DNA of 27,233 nt, taken from an uncultured Muribaculaceae bacterium. Its GTDB lineage: Bacteria > Bacteroidota > Bacteroidia > Bacteroidales > Muribaculaceae. Below, piece by piece: positions 14,905-21,784 of the stretch. Location: the NCBI GenBank assembly GCA_910584495.1, contig CAJUAR010000037.1:1-27233 (forward strand), read 5' to 3'. Each line of letters starts with the position of its first letter. The first letter of the stretch is position 1. The notes under the pieces are model-generated. The model was not told the DNA's origin, ran no database searches, and worked only from the letters and a program-made list of their open reading frames with translations. The position numbers and the translations under genes are program-made.

Positions 14905-16272
14905 ATGACAAAAACAGCAATTAAAGGCCGATTGACAGCAATGAATTTCCTGGAATTTGCCGTGTGGGGAGCGTACCTCATTTCTATGGGCATGTTCCTG
15001 GCAAGCAACGGCCTGGGCGACAAAGTTTTCTGGTTTTACACCGTACAAGGCTTGGTGTCCATCATCATGCCTGCCATCATAGGAATTATCGCCGACCGCT
15101 GGATTCCGGCACAAATCACCTTCAGCTTGTGCCACCTCATTGCCGGCGGCTTTATGATTGCAACCGGTGCCGTGGCCACAAGCGAGCTGGCAACGAACGG
15201 CACATTGCAATTCGGCCCGATATTCACTCTCTACACCATTTCCGTGGCCTTCTTCATGCCCACCATCGGCCTTGGCAACTCAGTGGCTTTCAGTGGTCTG
15301 CAAAACAATGGAATGGACACTGTAAAAGATTTTCCTCCAATCCGCGTATTTGGCACTGTGGGCTTTATTGCTGCCGAGCTGTTTGTCAACTTTGTGGCTG
15401 TCGACGGCAAAGCCATCCAGTTTACTGCCGCTCAGTTCTATACCTCAGGCATTTTGAGCCTCATCCTTGCAGCCTACGCCCTTACCCTGCCCAACTGTCC
15501 CTGCAACAAAGGTGCGAGCCGCTCGCTGAGCGATGCCCTTGGCCTGAAGGCCTTCAAACTTTTCAAACGCACCGACATGGCTGTGTTCTTCATTTTCAGC
15601 ATGTTCCTCGGCGTGGCCCTGCAGATTACAAACAGCTACGGCTCGGACTTCATCAACTTCTTCTCCAATCCCGAACTGAGTGAATATGCACACGGATTTA
15701 TGGACGGCTGGTGGGCCAACAACCCCACATTCCTCATCTCCATTTCTCAGTGTGCCGAAGCTCTTTGCATTCTTGCAATTCCCTTCTGCCTCCGCCGTTT
15801 CGGCATAAAGGGAGTAATGTTGATGGCCATGTTTGCCTGGGTGCTCCGTTTCGGATTCTTCGGCATTGGCAACACCAACTTCCCCGGCGTGATGTTCCTC
15901 ATTCTCTCTTGCATTGTCTACGGCGTTGCCTTCGACTTTTTCAATGTCAGCGGCGGACTTTATGTCGACACCCAGGTGCCCAGTTCCCAACGCTCGTCGG
16001 CCCAGGGTCTGTTCATGCTCATGACAAACGGCATCGGAGCATCGATTGGCACCTATATTGCCGGCACATTCATTGTCAACAAACTCGTCAAGGCTCCGGG
16101 CCTCGACCTTCAGCAACAGCTCGACGGATGGCACGAATCATGGCTCATCTTTGCAGCCTACGCGCTGGTAGTGGCTGTGCTTTTCATGCTTATTTTCAAG
16201 GAGAAACCTGTTGACACCGACAAACGTTCCATAACGGAAGCCGAAGACAAACAATCGCTCGAAGTGAAATGA
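14905..16272 (+). CDS. nucleoside:H+ symporter (MFS, NupG family)
   Basis: This is a 455-residue inner-membrane transporter with about twelve predicted membrane segments. The opening RLTAMNFLEFAVWGAYLISMG is typical of Nuc_H_symport proteins, and FMPTIGLGNSVAFSGL and SSAQGLFMLMTNGIGASIG support this branch of the MFS. It likely imports nucleosides by proton symport; the individual substrates cannot be read from sequence. Its TGA overlaps the rsmE ATG (ATGA). The start follows an A-rich leader with no Shine-Dalgarno. Confidence 0.88.
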   Translation: MTKTAIKGRLTAMNFLEFAVWGAYLISMGMFLASNGLGDKVFWFYTVQGLVSIIMPAIIGIIADRWIPAQITFSLCHLIAGGFMIATGAVATSELATNGTLQFGPIFTLYTISVAFFMPTIGLGNSVAFSGLQNNGMDTVKDFPPIRVFGTVGFIAAELFVNFVAVDGKAIQFTAAQFYTSGILSLILAAYALTLPNCPCNKGASRSLSDALGLKAFKLFKRTDMAVFFIFSMFLGVALQITNSYGSDFINFFSNPELSEYAHGFMDGWWANNPTFLISISQCAEALCILAIPFCLRRFGIKGVMLMAMFAWVLRFGFFGIGNTNFPGVMFLILSCIVYGVAFDFFNVSGGLYVDTQVPSSQRSSAQGLFMLMTNGIGASIGTYIAGTFIVNKLVKAPGLDLQQQLDGWHESWLIFAAYALVVAVLFMLIFKEKPVDTDKRSITEAEDKQSLEVK

Positions 16273-16988
16273 TACGGTTCTATGCGCCCGACATCGACAG
16301 CCTTGCAATCCTCTCCCCGGAGGAAAGCGGCCATGCCGTGCGCGTGCTGCGGCGGCGCACAGGCGATGAAATTGAAGTTGTCGACGGCCGCGGAAGCCTC
16401 TTCCGCTGCGTCGTTACCGACGACAATCCGCACGGTCTGATGTTCGACATTGTAGAGCGGAAGGAGCTACCCAAAATATGGAAGCCCTTCATCACAATTG
16501 CCGTAGCGCCAACCAAGAACAACGACCGCATGGAATGGCTCGTCGAAAAACTCGTCGAAGTGGGGGTCGACCGCATTGTGCCATTGCGCTGCGCACGCTC
16601 CGAACGCAAGGACATCAAGCGAGAACGTCTTGTCAAAATCGCGGTAGCCGCCATGAAACAGTCGCTCAAGGCAATCATGCCACAAGTGGAGGAAACGATG
16701 CCCATCGCATCTTTTCTCAATGAGCAAAAAAACTCCGGGGCACAGAAGTTTGTTGGTTACTGCGACGACACAACGCCGCGCAACCTGCTGTCGCACGCCC
16801 TGCATGCAGGCCGCGATGTGACGGTGCTCATAGGCCCCGAAGGCGACTTTTCACCCGAAGAAATAGTACTGGCGCGAAATGCCGGTTTTGAGCCTGTGAC
16901 AATGGGCGACAACCGTCTGCGCACCGAGACCGCAGCCCTGGTGGCATGCGACACAATCCATATTGTCAATCAGTTAAACAAAATATAA
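16269..16988 (+). CDS. rsmE: 16S rRNA (uracil-1498-N3)-methyltransferase RsmE
   Basis: This SPOUT-family enzyme methylates U1498 of 16S rRNA using S-adenosylmethionine. The 239-residue protein shows HAVRVLRRRTGDEIEVVDG (22-40) in the PUA-like N-terminal domain, KNNDRMEWLVEKLVEVGV (83-100), and the knot motifs LIGPEGDFSPEE (187-198) and MGDNRLRTETAA (212-223). Length matches the family. It overlaps the symporter stop by ATGA, and its TAA shares its last A with the kdsA ATG. Confidence 0.94.
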   Translation: MIRFYAPDIDSLAILSPEESGHAVRVLRRRTGDEIEVVDGRGSLFRCVVTDDNPHGLMFDIVERKELPKIWKPFITIAVAPTKNNDRMEWLVEKLVEVGVDRIVPLRCARSERKDIKRERLVKIAVAAMKQSLKAIMPQVEETMPIASFLNEQKNSGAQKFVGYCDDTTPRNLLSHALHAGRDVTVLIGPEGDFSPEEIVLARNAGFEPVTMGDNRLRTETAALVACDTIHIVNQLNKI

Positions 16989-17803
16989 TGGCTTCAACAT
17001 TCAATAAGCTCGCCGGGACAGGCAACTTCTTTCTCCTTGCCGGCCCCTGTGTGATCGAAGGCGAGGAAATGGCTTTCGAAATCGGACGACACATAAAGCA
17101 AGTATGCTCTGCCCTCGAAATTCCTTTTGCATTCAAAGGCAGTTACCGCAAGGCAAACCGCAGCCGGCTGGATTCCTTCACCGGCATTGGCGACATCGAG
17201 GCTCTGAAGATTCTCAACGGTGTTGGCCGCGAACTGGGTGTTCCCGTTGTCACCGACATTCACACCGCTGAAGAAGCCGCAATGGCGGCCGACTTTGTCG
17301 ACATCCTGCAGATTCCGGCCTTTCTATGCCGCCAGACCGACCTTTTGATTGCCGCTGCCCGTACCGGCAAGGCTGTGAACATCAAAAAAGGACAGTTCCT
17401 CGCCCCTGAATCCATGCGATTTGCTGTGGAAAAAGTTCGTGCGGGAGCTAACAACGATGTTGCAGTTACCGAACGCGGCACGACCTTCGGCTATGGCGAC
17501 CTTATTGTAGACTTCCGTGGCGTTCCGGTGATGAAACAGTCCTGCAATTGCCCGGTGATTGTGGACTGCACACACTCGCTGCAGCAGCCCAACACAGCTG
17601 GAGGCGTTACCGGCGGCCGTCCCGAACTGATTGAAACCATAGCCCGAGCTGCAGTAGTCACCGGTGCCGACGGCTTGTTTATGGAAACTCACCCACATCC
17701 CGAACTTGCCAAAAGCGATGGTGCAAACATGCTCCGCCTCGACCTGCTCGAAGGTCTTCTGACCCGTCTTGTTGCCATTCGTCGTACAATCGACAGCTTC
17801 TGA
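16988..17803 (+). CDS. kdsA: 3-deoxy-8-phosphooctulonate synthase KdsA (metal-dependent type)
   Basis: This enzyme condenses phosphoenolpyruvate with arabinose 5-phosphate to Kdo 8-phosphate, the first committed step of the Kdo needed for lipid A-core. From the ATG at 16988 it has 271 residues. Motifs are AGPCVIEGE (18-26), FKGSYRKANRS (49-59), KKGQFLAPESM (133-143), GTTFGYGDLIVDFRG (164-178), DCTHSLQQPN (193-202) and METHPHPE (232-239). Cys21, His196, Glu233 and Asp244 are the four metal ligands of class II enzymes; E. coli-type KdsA has Asn in place of this Cys. An upstream in-frame start at 16946 adds 14 unusual residues inside rsmE and is rejected. The next gene begins 2 nt after the stop. 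Confidence 0.94.
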   Translation: MASTFNKLAGTGNFFLLAGPCVIEGEEMAFEIGRHIKQVCSALEIPFAFKGSYRKANRSRLDSFTGIGDIEALKILNGVGRELGVPVVTDIHTAEEAAMAADFVDILQIPAFLCRQTDLLIAAARTGKAVNIKKGQFLAPESMRFAVEKVRAGANNDVAVTERGTTFGYGDLIVDFRGVPVMKQSCNCPVIVDCTHSLQQPNTAGGVTGGRPELIETIARAAVVTGADGLFMETHPHPELAKSDGANMLRLDLLEGLLTRLVAIRRTIDSF

Positions 17804-17805
17804 CC

Positions 17806-18363
17806 ATGTACATAGCTTCGCAAAAAAGAAAAGAAAACATTGCCGAATATCTGCTCTACATGTGGCAGATCGAGGACATAATCAGGGCAAACGGCCTCGA
17901 CATCGACCGCATAAAGGAATCGGTAATCAAGCAGTTTACATCCGCACCAGAGCAGATGCGAGCAATGGCCGAGTGGTATGAATCGCTCATCGACATGATG
18001 CGTCGCGAAGATGTGGTCCAAAAAGGGCACCTGCAGATGAACAACAACATCATCAGCGAACTCGCCGACCTAAACAGTCGCGTGCTGGCCGACCCTCGTT
18101 TTGCCGAATATCACAAGGAATACTACAACACCCTGCCATATATTGTTGAACTCCGTGCAAAAGCCGGCGATGCAAAAGCCGGCGAAATTGAAACCTGCTT
18201 CAACGCTCTCTACGGCATGTTGTTACTCCGTCTCAAAAAAGCACCCATATCTGATGATACTGCGCGTGCAATGGCGCAGATTGCACGCTTCGTAGCCCTC
18301 CTTGCAAAATACTTCCACCTCGACGAAGAAAACAAACTCTTCAAAGATAACAACGACAACTGA
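17806..18363 (+). CDS. DUF4924 family protein
   Basis: This is a 185-residue cytosolic, predicted all-helical protein with no signal or membrane segment. The opening MYIASQKRKENIAEYLLYMWQ and the later MNNNIISELADLNSRVL and FNALYGMLLLRLKK blocks fit the Bacteroidota-restricted DUF4924 family, which has no known function. A 15-bp tandem repeat (18156-18185) encodes AKAGDAKAGE. The gene starts 2 nt after kdsA and its TGA overlaps the glycosyltransferase ATG (TGATG), so it is tied to envelope glycan genes by translation coupling. Its function remains open. Confidence 0.85.
   Translation: MYIASQKRKENIAEYLLYMWQIEDIIRANGLDIDRIKESVIKQFTSAPEQMRAMAEWYESLIDMMRREDVVQKGHLQMNNNIISELADLNSRVLADPRFAEYHKEYYNTLPYIVELRAKAGDAKAGEIETCFNALYGMLLLRLKKAPISDDTARAMAQIARFVALLAKYFHLDEENKLFKDNNDN
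18156..18185 (+). repeat. 15-bp perfect tandem repeat inside the DUF4924 gene
   Basis: TGCAAAAGCCGGCGA occurs twice in tandem and keeps the reading frame, giving a short Ala/Lys/Gly repeat. It looks like a slippage-type duplication in a solvent-exposed loop. Confidence 0.7.
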
Positions 18364-19466
18364 TGAAAATTCTGCTCCTTGGCGATGCAAGCAACTATAA
18401 CGTTGCTTTGGGCGAGGGGCTCAAGGCCCTCGGGCACTCGGTGACAATTGCTTCCGACGGCTCGAAATGGATGAAAACCCGACGCGACATAGACCTGAGC
18501 CGACGCAACGGCAAGCTGGGCGGGGCTTTGCTCTATATCCGTATCAAGGCCATGCTCGACAGTTGTTTGTCCGGCTACGATGTTGTACAGCTGTCCTCGC
18601 CGGGATTTGTGAGGCTGCGTCCAAAGCGACTTGCAAAAATTTTCAAACATCTCAAACAGAAAAACGGCAAAATCTTCCTCACTGCCCTCGGAACAGACAA
18701 TGCCTATGTGCGAAACCTCACAGGCGAAAAACCTGCCCTTGCTTACTCTGAGTGGAATAATGGCGACAAAATAACATACTGGGCAGTCTCGCCAGAATCA
18801 AAAGGCTCGGAATGGCTCGCCGATGACCTGGAACACTACACCGATATGGTCTATGAGAATGTCGACGGTGTCGTTTCGGCTCTTTATGAGTACCACCGCG
18901 TTGTCCAGGCCGAATTTCCCGACATTCCTCTGCATTATGGCGGCATACCAATTGTCACATCGGCTCTGCCGGAGGTGAAGCACGATTTTGATGCTCCGCT
19001 CAATATTCTCTATGCCGCCCATCGTGGTCGCGAAGGCGAAAAAGGTGCCGACAGGCTACTTTCAATCTTGCAATCTTTGGCTGTCGATATGCCACAACGC
19101 ATAAAGCTTGTAATGCCCGAAAACATGCCTTACGACCGCTTTGTCAACGTTCTTGGCAACAGCCACGTGGTCAGCGACCAGCTATACTCCTACACACCGG
19201 CCACAACTGCCCTCCTGGCCATGGCTATGGGCACTGTGCCAATCAGCGGCGGCGAAGAAGAATATTACGATTTTATCGGCGAACACCAACTGCGCCCCAT
19301 CTTCAACCCCACCCCCGACAACGACCAAGCTACCATGCGCCGCCTTGCCGCATTAATAAGCGACCCTGAACAGCTGAAAAAAATGTCAGACCAAGGCCGC
19401 CAGTTCGTCCTGCGCCACAACGACGCACCCATAGTAGCCGCACGCTTCCTCGAAGCCTGGAGCTGA
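18363..19466 (+). CDS. GT-B fold glycosyltransferase
   Basis: This 367-residue protein resembles GT4-like glycosyltransferases. The N-terminal Rossmann half starts MKILLLGDASNYNVALGEGL and contains GYDVVQLSSPGF. The C-terminal half has ILYAAHRGREGEKGADRLL (donor-side opening) and TTALLAMAMGTVPISGGEEE, where an acidic cluster sits at the place of the GT-B donor-binding glutamates. No signal peptide is present and it probably works at the inner face of the cytoplasmic membrane. Being last in the kdsA-DUF4924 chain suggests LPS core or another surface glycan. Donor and acceptor sugars cannot be read. A 20-bp palindrome follows 11 nt after the stop. Confidence 0.75.
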   Translation: MKILLLGDASNYNVALGEGLKALGHSVTIASDGSKWMKTRRDIDLSRRNGKLGGALLYIRIKAMLDSCLSGYDVVQLSSPGFVRLRPKRLAKIFKHLKQKNGKIFLTALGTDNAYVRNLTGEKPALAYSEWNNGDKITYWAVSPESKGSEWLADDLEHYTDMVYENVDGVVSALYEYHRVVQAEFPDIPLHYGGIPIVTSALPEVKHDFDAPLNILYAAHRGREGEKGADRLLSILQSLAVDMPQRIKLVMPENMPYDRFVNVLGNSHVVSDQLYSYTPATTALLAMAMGTVPISGGEEEYYDFIGEHQLRPIFNPTPDNDQATMRRLAALISDPEQLKKMSDQGRQFVLRHNDAPIVAARFLEAWS

Positions 19467-19477
19467 TTAGTACGAAT

Positions 19478-19497
19478 CCGACCGAAATTTCGGTCGG
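19478..19497. terminator. 20-bp perfect palindrome after the glycosyltransferase gene
   Basis: CCGACCGAAA followed by its exact reverse complement, beginning 11 nt after the stop codon at 19464-19466. It can form a stable hairpin at the 3' end of the long plus-strand series, but no T-run follows, so intrinsic termination is uncertain. It could also be an operator-like site. Confidence 0.45.
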
Positions 19498-19564
19498 TTG
19501 AATATAAAAATAGTGAGTTTTGTGATATTATCCAAATAGAGTGGCGAAATTACATTAGATTAAT

Positions 19565-19779
19565 CTATAAAATCCGTGAATCTGGCGTAATAACAAGGCC
19601 GGCGGCTTCGACAAGCCACTGTTGCCAGTGGTTGCCGCGTTGACCGCTGTTGCGCCTTATCTCTCTGCTGAGGGTCGATTCCGAGACTCCTATAGTTTGA
19701 GAAATCTCTTTTCTGCTTTTTTTTGCCGGAGTAACACATCTATTGTGTATCTTTGCTCCGAGGTTAGGTGATTATACAT
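19565..19779 (-). pseudogene. truncated, frameshifted IS30-family transposase remnant
   Basis: On the minus strand an ATG at 19779 opens MYNHLTSEQRYTIDVLLRQKK, then an A8 run (19717-19724) shifts the frame. One extra A restores SRKEISQTIGVSESTLSREI followed by RRNSGQRG. This is the helix-turn-helix start of IS30-family transposases (HLT-EQRY, IA--LGVS-STVSRE--RN). The restored frame ends at TAG (19567-19565) after about 71 codons, against over 300 for an intact transposase, so the DDE domain is missing. TAACTTTG on the minus strand (19797 down to 19790), 10 bp before the ATG, looks like the original transposase promoter. As the sequence stands the first frame stops after about 29 codons. Slippage on the A8 run could rescue the frame but not the missing catalytic core. 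Confidence 0.75.
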
Positions 19780-19783
19780 ATTC

Positions 19784-19839
19784 GCAACACAAAGTTACTT
19801 AATCTCAGGGAGACTTCGGTCTCATTTTTTTTGTGTTGC
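19784..19839. repeat. nested inverted repeat at the presumed IS30 left end
   Basis: GCAACACAAA (19784-19793) and its reverse complement TTTGTGTTGC (19830-19839) form perfect 10-bp outer arms around an inner UUCG hairpin. The structure lies just upstream of the transposase remnant. It may be a leader structure that blocks read-through into the IS from outside promoters, or part of the terminal region of the element. Confidence 0.55.
19810..19832 (+). terminator. UUCG-loop intrinsic terminator
   Basis: GAGAC-TTCG-GTCTC forms a 5-bp stem with a stable tetraloop, followed by A and eight T residues. It is the best-formed intrinsic terminator in the window and would stop plus-strand transcription before the LRR gene and prevent transcription antisense to the transposase remnant from continuing. 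Confidence 0.6.
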
Positions 19840-20004
19840 AGCTTGAACCTGTCGAAAGATGCCTTTGACGCGGTTGCGCTCAACGGGGGCTTGCTCAGCT
19901 CCCTCGGCGCGCGGCCTTCCCCTGAGAAGGAGTGAGGTCTTTTGCCGTTGCACTTCTTATTGGAATCTTTCTTTTCGCAGTTCAAAAATCTTGCAAAATA
20001 ATAA
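19840..20004. other. intergenic stretch, GC-rich then AT-rich, unclassified
   Basis: About 100 bp of GC-rich sequence (19840-19940) abuts the IS30 left-end structure, then composition turns AT-rich toward the next promoter. A minus-strand reading frame passes through this part without stops, but it continues antisense to the LRR gene and ends inside the transposase start, so I do not call it. The GC-rich block could belong to the degraded mobile element. Confidence 0.35.
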
Positions 20005-20033
20005 TTGATACATGTCGATTTTTTGTAACTTTG
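20005..20033 (+). promoter_or_regulatory. promoter of the BspA-like gene
   Basis: TTG at 20005-20007 and TAACTTTG at 20026-20033 match -33 and -7 elements with an 18-bp spacer. The -7 box ends 18 bp before ATG 20052, which rules out the longer upstream start at 19932. Confidence 0.55.
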
Positions 20034-20051
20034 CCAAAAATAACTTATTCG

Positions 20052-20606
20052 ATGATTTTTGGAACTTTCACCTCGGAATCGGGCACGTTCTGCCATATCG
20101 GCGGAATTGTGCACAGCTTCACCCCCTCGGCCGACAATATTATTGAGGGGGGGATAGATGCTCCCGACGGACATACCGACGAAATACGGCATTACGACCA
20201 TGCAATCAGGACACTCTTCGTGCCCGAAGGTGTGAAAGGTTTTGCCAAGGAGTTCCTTATGGGATGGGCCGTAACACAGGAAGCGGCTTTTCCCGACACG
20301 CTCACTGCCATAGGCACTGACGATGCCTACAATGTTTTCTCTGGATGCTTCCTGCCGGAAATTATCCTGCCTCCGTCAGTCAAAGAAATAGGCTGCTTCG
20401 CTTTTGGCCATTCCTACATCAAAAAGTTGGTAGTGAGCCGAGCCAACAAGTCAAAATATAAGCGTCAATTCAAAGACAGCACCATAGAAAAGCTCTATCT
20501 GCCCAAGAACATCCTTGAATCTGGCAAAGCAACAATCGACAACGAAAGCTACGGCTTCTATGCCAACTTCCACATCCACTGCAAATGCAATATCATTGCG
20601 TACTGA
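20052..20606 (+). CDS. short BspA-like leucine-rich-repeat protein
   Basis: This is a 184-residue protein with degenerate LRR_5 (BspA/TpLRR) units: IRTLFVPEGVKGFAKEFL, FPDTLTAIGTD, ILPPSVKEIGCFAFGHSYI and TIEKLYLPKNI. The spacing of aliphatic residues and the PxSVxxIGxxAF pattern identify the family. From the ATG at 20052 there is no signal peptide, so the protein would be cytosolic, unlike most BspA proteins. An upstream in-frame start at 19932 would add a hydrophobic segment, but it lies before the promoter and in atypical sequence. LRR_5 proteins are binding scaffolds; the partner is unknown. It sits between the IS30 remnant and the ECF sigma operon. Confidence 0.65.
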   Translation: MIFGTFTSESGTFCHIGGIVHSFTPSADNIIEGGIDAPDGHTDEIRHYDHAIRTLFVPEGVKGFAKEFLMGWAVTQEAAFPDTLTAIGTDDAYNVFSGCFLPEIILPPSVKEIGCFAFGHSYIKKLVVSRANKSKYKRQFKDSTIEKLYLPKNILESGKATIDNESYGFYANFHIHCKCNIIAY

Positions 20607-20623
20607 CAGCGACTGAACGATAA

Positions 20624-20655
20624 TTTGGTGAGGTGGGGAAATTTTAGTAACTTTG
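20624..20655 (+). promoter_or_regulatory. promoter of the ECF sigma operon
   Basis: TTTG at 20624-20627 and TAACTTTG at 20648-20655 match -33 and -7 consensus elements with a 20-bp spacer, 19 bp before the sigma-factor ATG. It matches the vegetative consensus, so basal expression is expected; I see no separate ECF-type autoregulatory promoter. Confidence 0.7.
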
Positions 20656-20674
20656 AGGCCTAAATGTAACGATT

Positions 20675-21235
20675 ATGGCTTTGAACAAACCAAAGGAAGA
20701 CGAACAGCTCAATGCCCGCCTGCGCGAGGGCAGCACGGCGCGTGCGGCCTTTGGCGATGTAATAAAGCTCTACAGCGAGCCGCTTTACTGGCAGATAAGA
20801 CGTATGGTTCAGAACCACGACGATGCCAACGACATTCTCCAGAACACCTTTATGAAAGCGTGGATGAACCTGGAAAACTTCCGCGGCGACGCCAAGCTGT
20901 CGACATGGCTCTATAAAATTGCCATCAACGAGAGCCTTTCCTTCCTCGAAAAAGAACGCTTGCGCAACCATCTGTCGCTCGACGACCAGGAAGCCGCCAT
21001 GACTCGCCAGATTATGGCCGACGAGAACTTCAACGGCGACGAGCTTGCCCGACAGCTACAGGCCGCCATTGCCCAATTGCCCGAAAAACAACGCATTGTT
21101 TTCAACATGAAGTACTTCGACGACATGAGGTATGAGGACATGAGCGAAATTCTCGGCACATCGGTGGGCGCGCTAAAAGCCTCATACCACCTGGCAGTGA
21201 AAAAAATCGAAAAATATTTTAAGGATAACAATTAA
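20675..21235 (+). CDS. ECF-type RNA polymerase sigma-70 factor
   Basis: This 186-residue group IV sigma factor has region 2 at about 28-95 (HDDANDILQNTFMKAWMNL, then FRGDAKLSTWLYKIAINESL) and region 4 at about 134-182 (LPEKQRIVFNMKYFDDM, EDMSEILGTSVGALKASYH). No region 1.1 or 3 is present, as expected for ECF factors. The two genes that follow encode a single-pass membrane protein and a Spy-like periplasmic protein, an arrangement suggesting a sigma factor that answers an envelope signal. The regulon cannot be read from this window. Confidence 0.93.
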   Translation: MALNKPKEDEQLNARLREGSTARAAFGDVIKLYSEPLYWQIRRMVQNHDDANDILQNTFMKAWMNLENFRGDAKLSTWLYKIAINESLSFLEKERLRNHLSLDDQEAAMTRQIMADENFNGDELARQLQAAIAQLPEKQRIVFNMKYFDDMRYEDMSEILGTSVGALKASYHLAVKKIEKYFKDNN

Positions 21236-21285
21236 ACCTTGGGACACTCAACCCATCTAAAAAACAGAAGAAATAACAAAGCGAT

Positions 21286-21777
21286 ATGGCAGACAAACGA
21301 AGCACAATACTTGACCAAGCGCGCGAACACGGCATCGCCGTGCCGTCGGCAGGCATGAAGGTGCCCGAGGGCTATTTTGCCGACTTCGCCGCAAAAATGA
21401 CAGCTGAGCTGCCCGACCGTCCCGAAGTGGAACGCCCGTCGGAAATAGAGCAAAAGCCTAAGACACCATGGGAGCATGTTCGTCCCTACGTCTATATGGC
21501 AGCAATGTTTGCCGGTGTGTGGCTCATGCTTCAGATGTTCAGCATGATGGGTGGACAAGGGCAGCTGGTGCCGCTCGACGACAACGCACATCTGGCCAAA
21601 GCTCTCGAATCGGAAGATTTCCTGATGGAATATCTCCACGATGACATTGAGAACTGGAGCCTTGTCGACGACATGATTGATGACGAAACTCTCGATGGCG
21701 ACCTGCAGCTCGACGACCTCTTAATCGATTTTCCCGAGTTTGTTCCGACCGACAGTCTTTACATCCTTCCACAGTAG
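21286..21777 (+). CDS. single-pass membrane protein, candidate anti-sigma factor
   Basis: This 163-residue protein has a cytosolic N-terminal part with VPEGYF (26-31), a motif common in Bacteroidota proteins encoded next to ECF sigma genes. A single membrane segment spans about 66-88, followed by a strongly acidic periplasmic tail (about 98-155) rich in Asp and Glu. It has no zinc-binding HxxxCxxC motif and no recognisable anti-sigma domain. Position right after the sigma gene (50 nt) and the topology argue for an anti-sigma or co-sensor role, but that is inference. The Spy-like gene begins 7 nt after its stop. Confidence 0.7.
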   Translation: MADKRSTILDQAREHGIAVPSAGMKVPEGYFADFAAKMTAELPDRPEVERPSEIEQKPKTPWEHVRPYVYMAAMFAGVWLMLQMFSMMGGQGQLVPLDDNAHLAKALESEDFLMEYLHDDIENWSLVDDMIDDETLDGDLQLDDLLIDFPEFVPTDSLYILPQ

Positions 21778-21784
21778 TCTTGTT

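Noticed and set aside
16946..16987. 14-residue N-terminal extension of KdsA
   Set aside because: It lies inside rsmE, and the ATG at 16988 gives the expected N-terminus and a TAATG junction.
19617..19632. 6-bp hairpin CCACTG-TTGC-CAGTGG within the IS relic
   Set aside because: It is short, inside former coding sequence and has no T-run, so it is probably incidental.
19764..20201. 145-codon minus-strand ORF over the IS relic and LRR gene
   Set aside because: Its first part is antisense to the LRR coding region and it ends just inside the transposase start in another frame. No protein family is recognisable.
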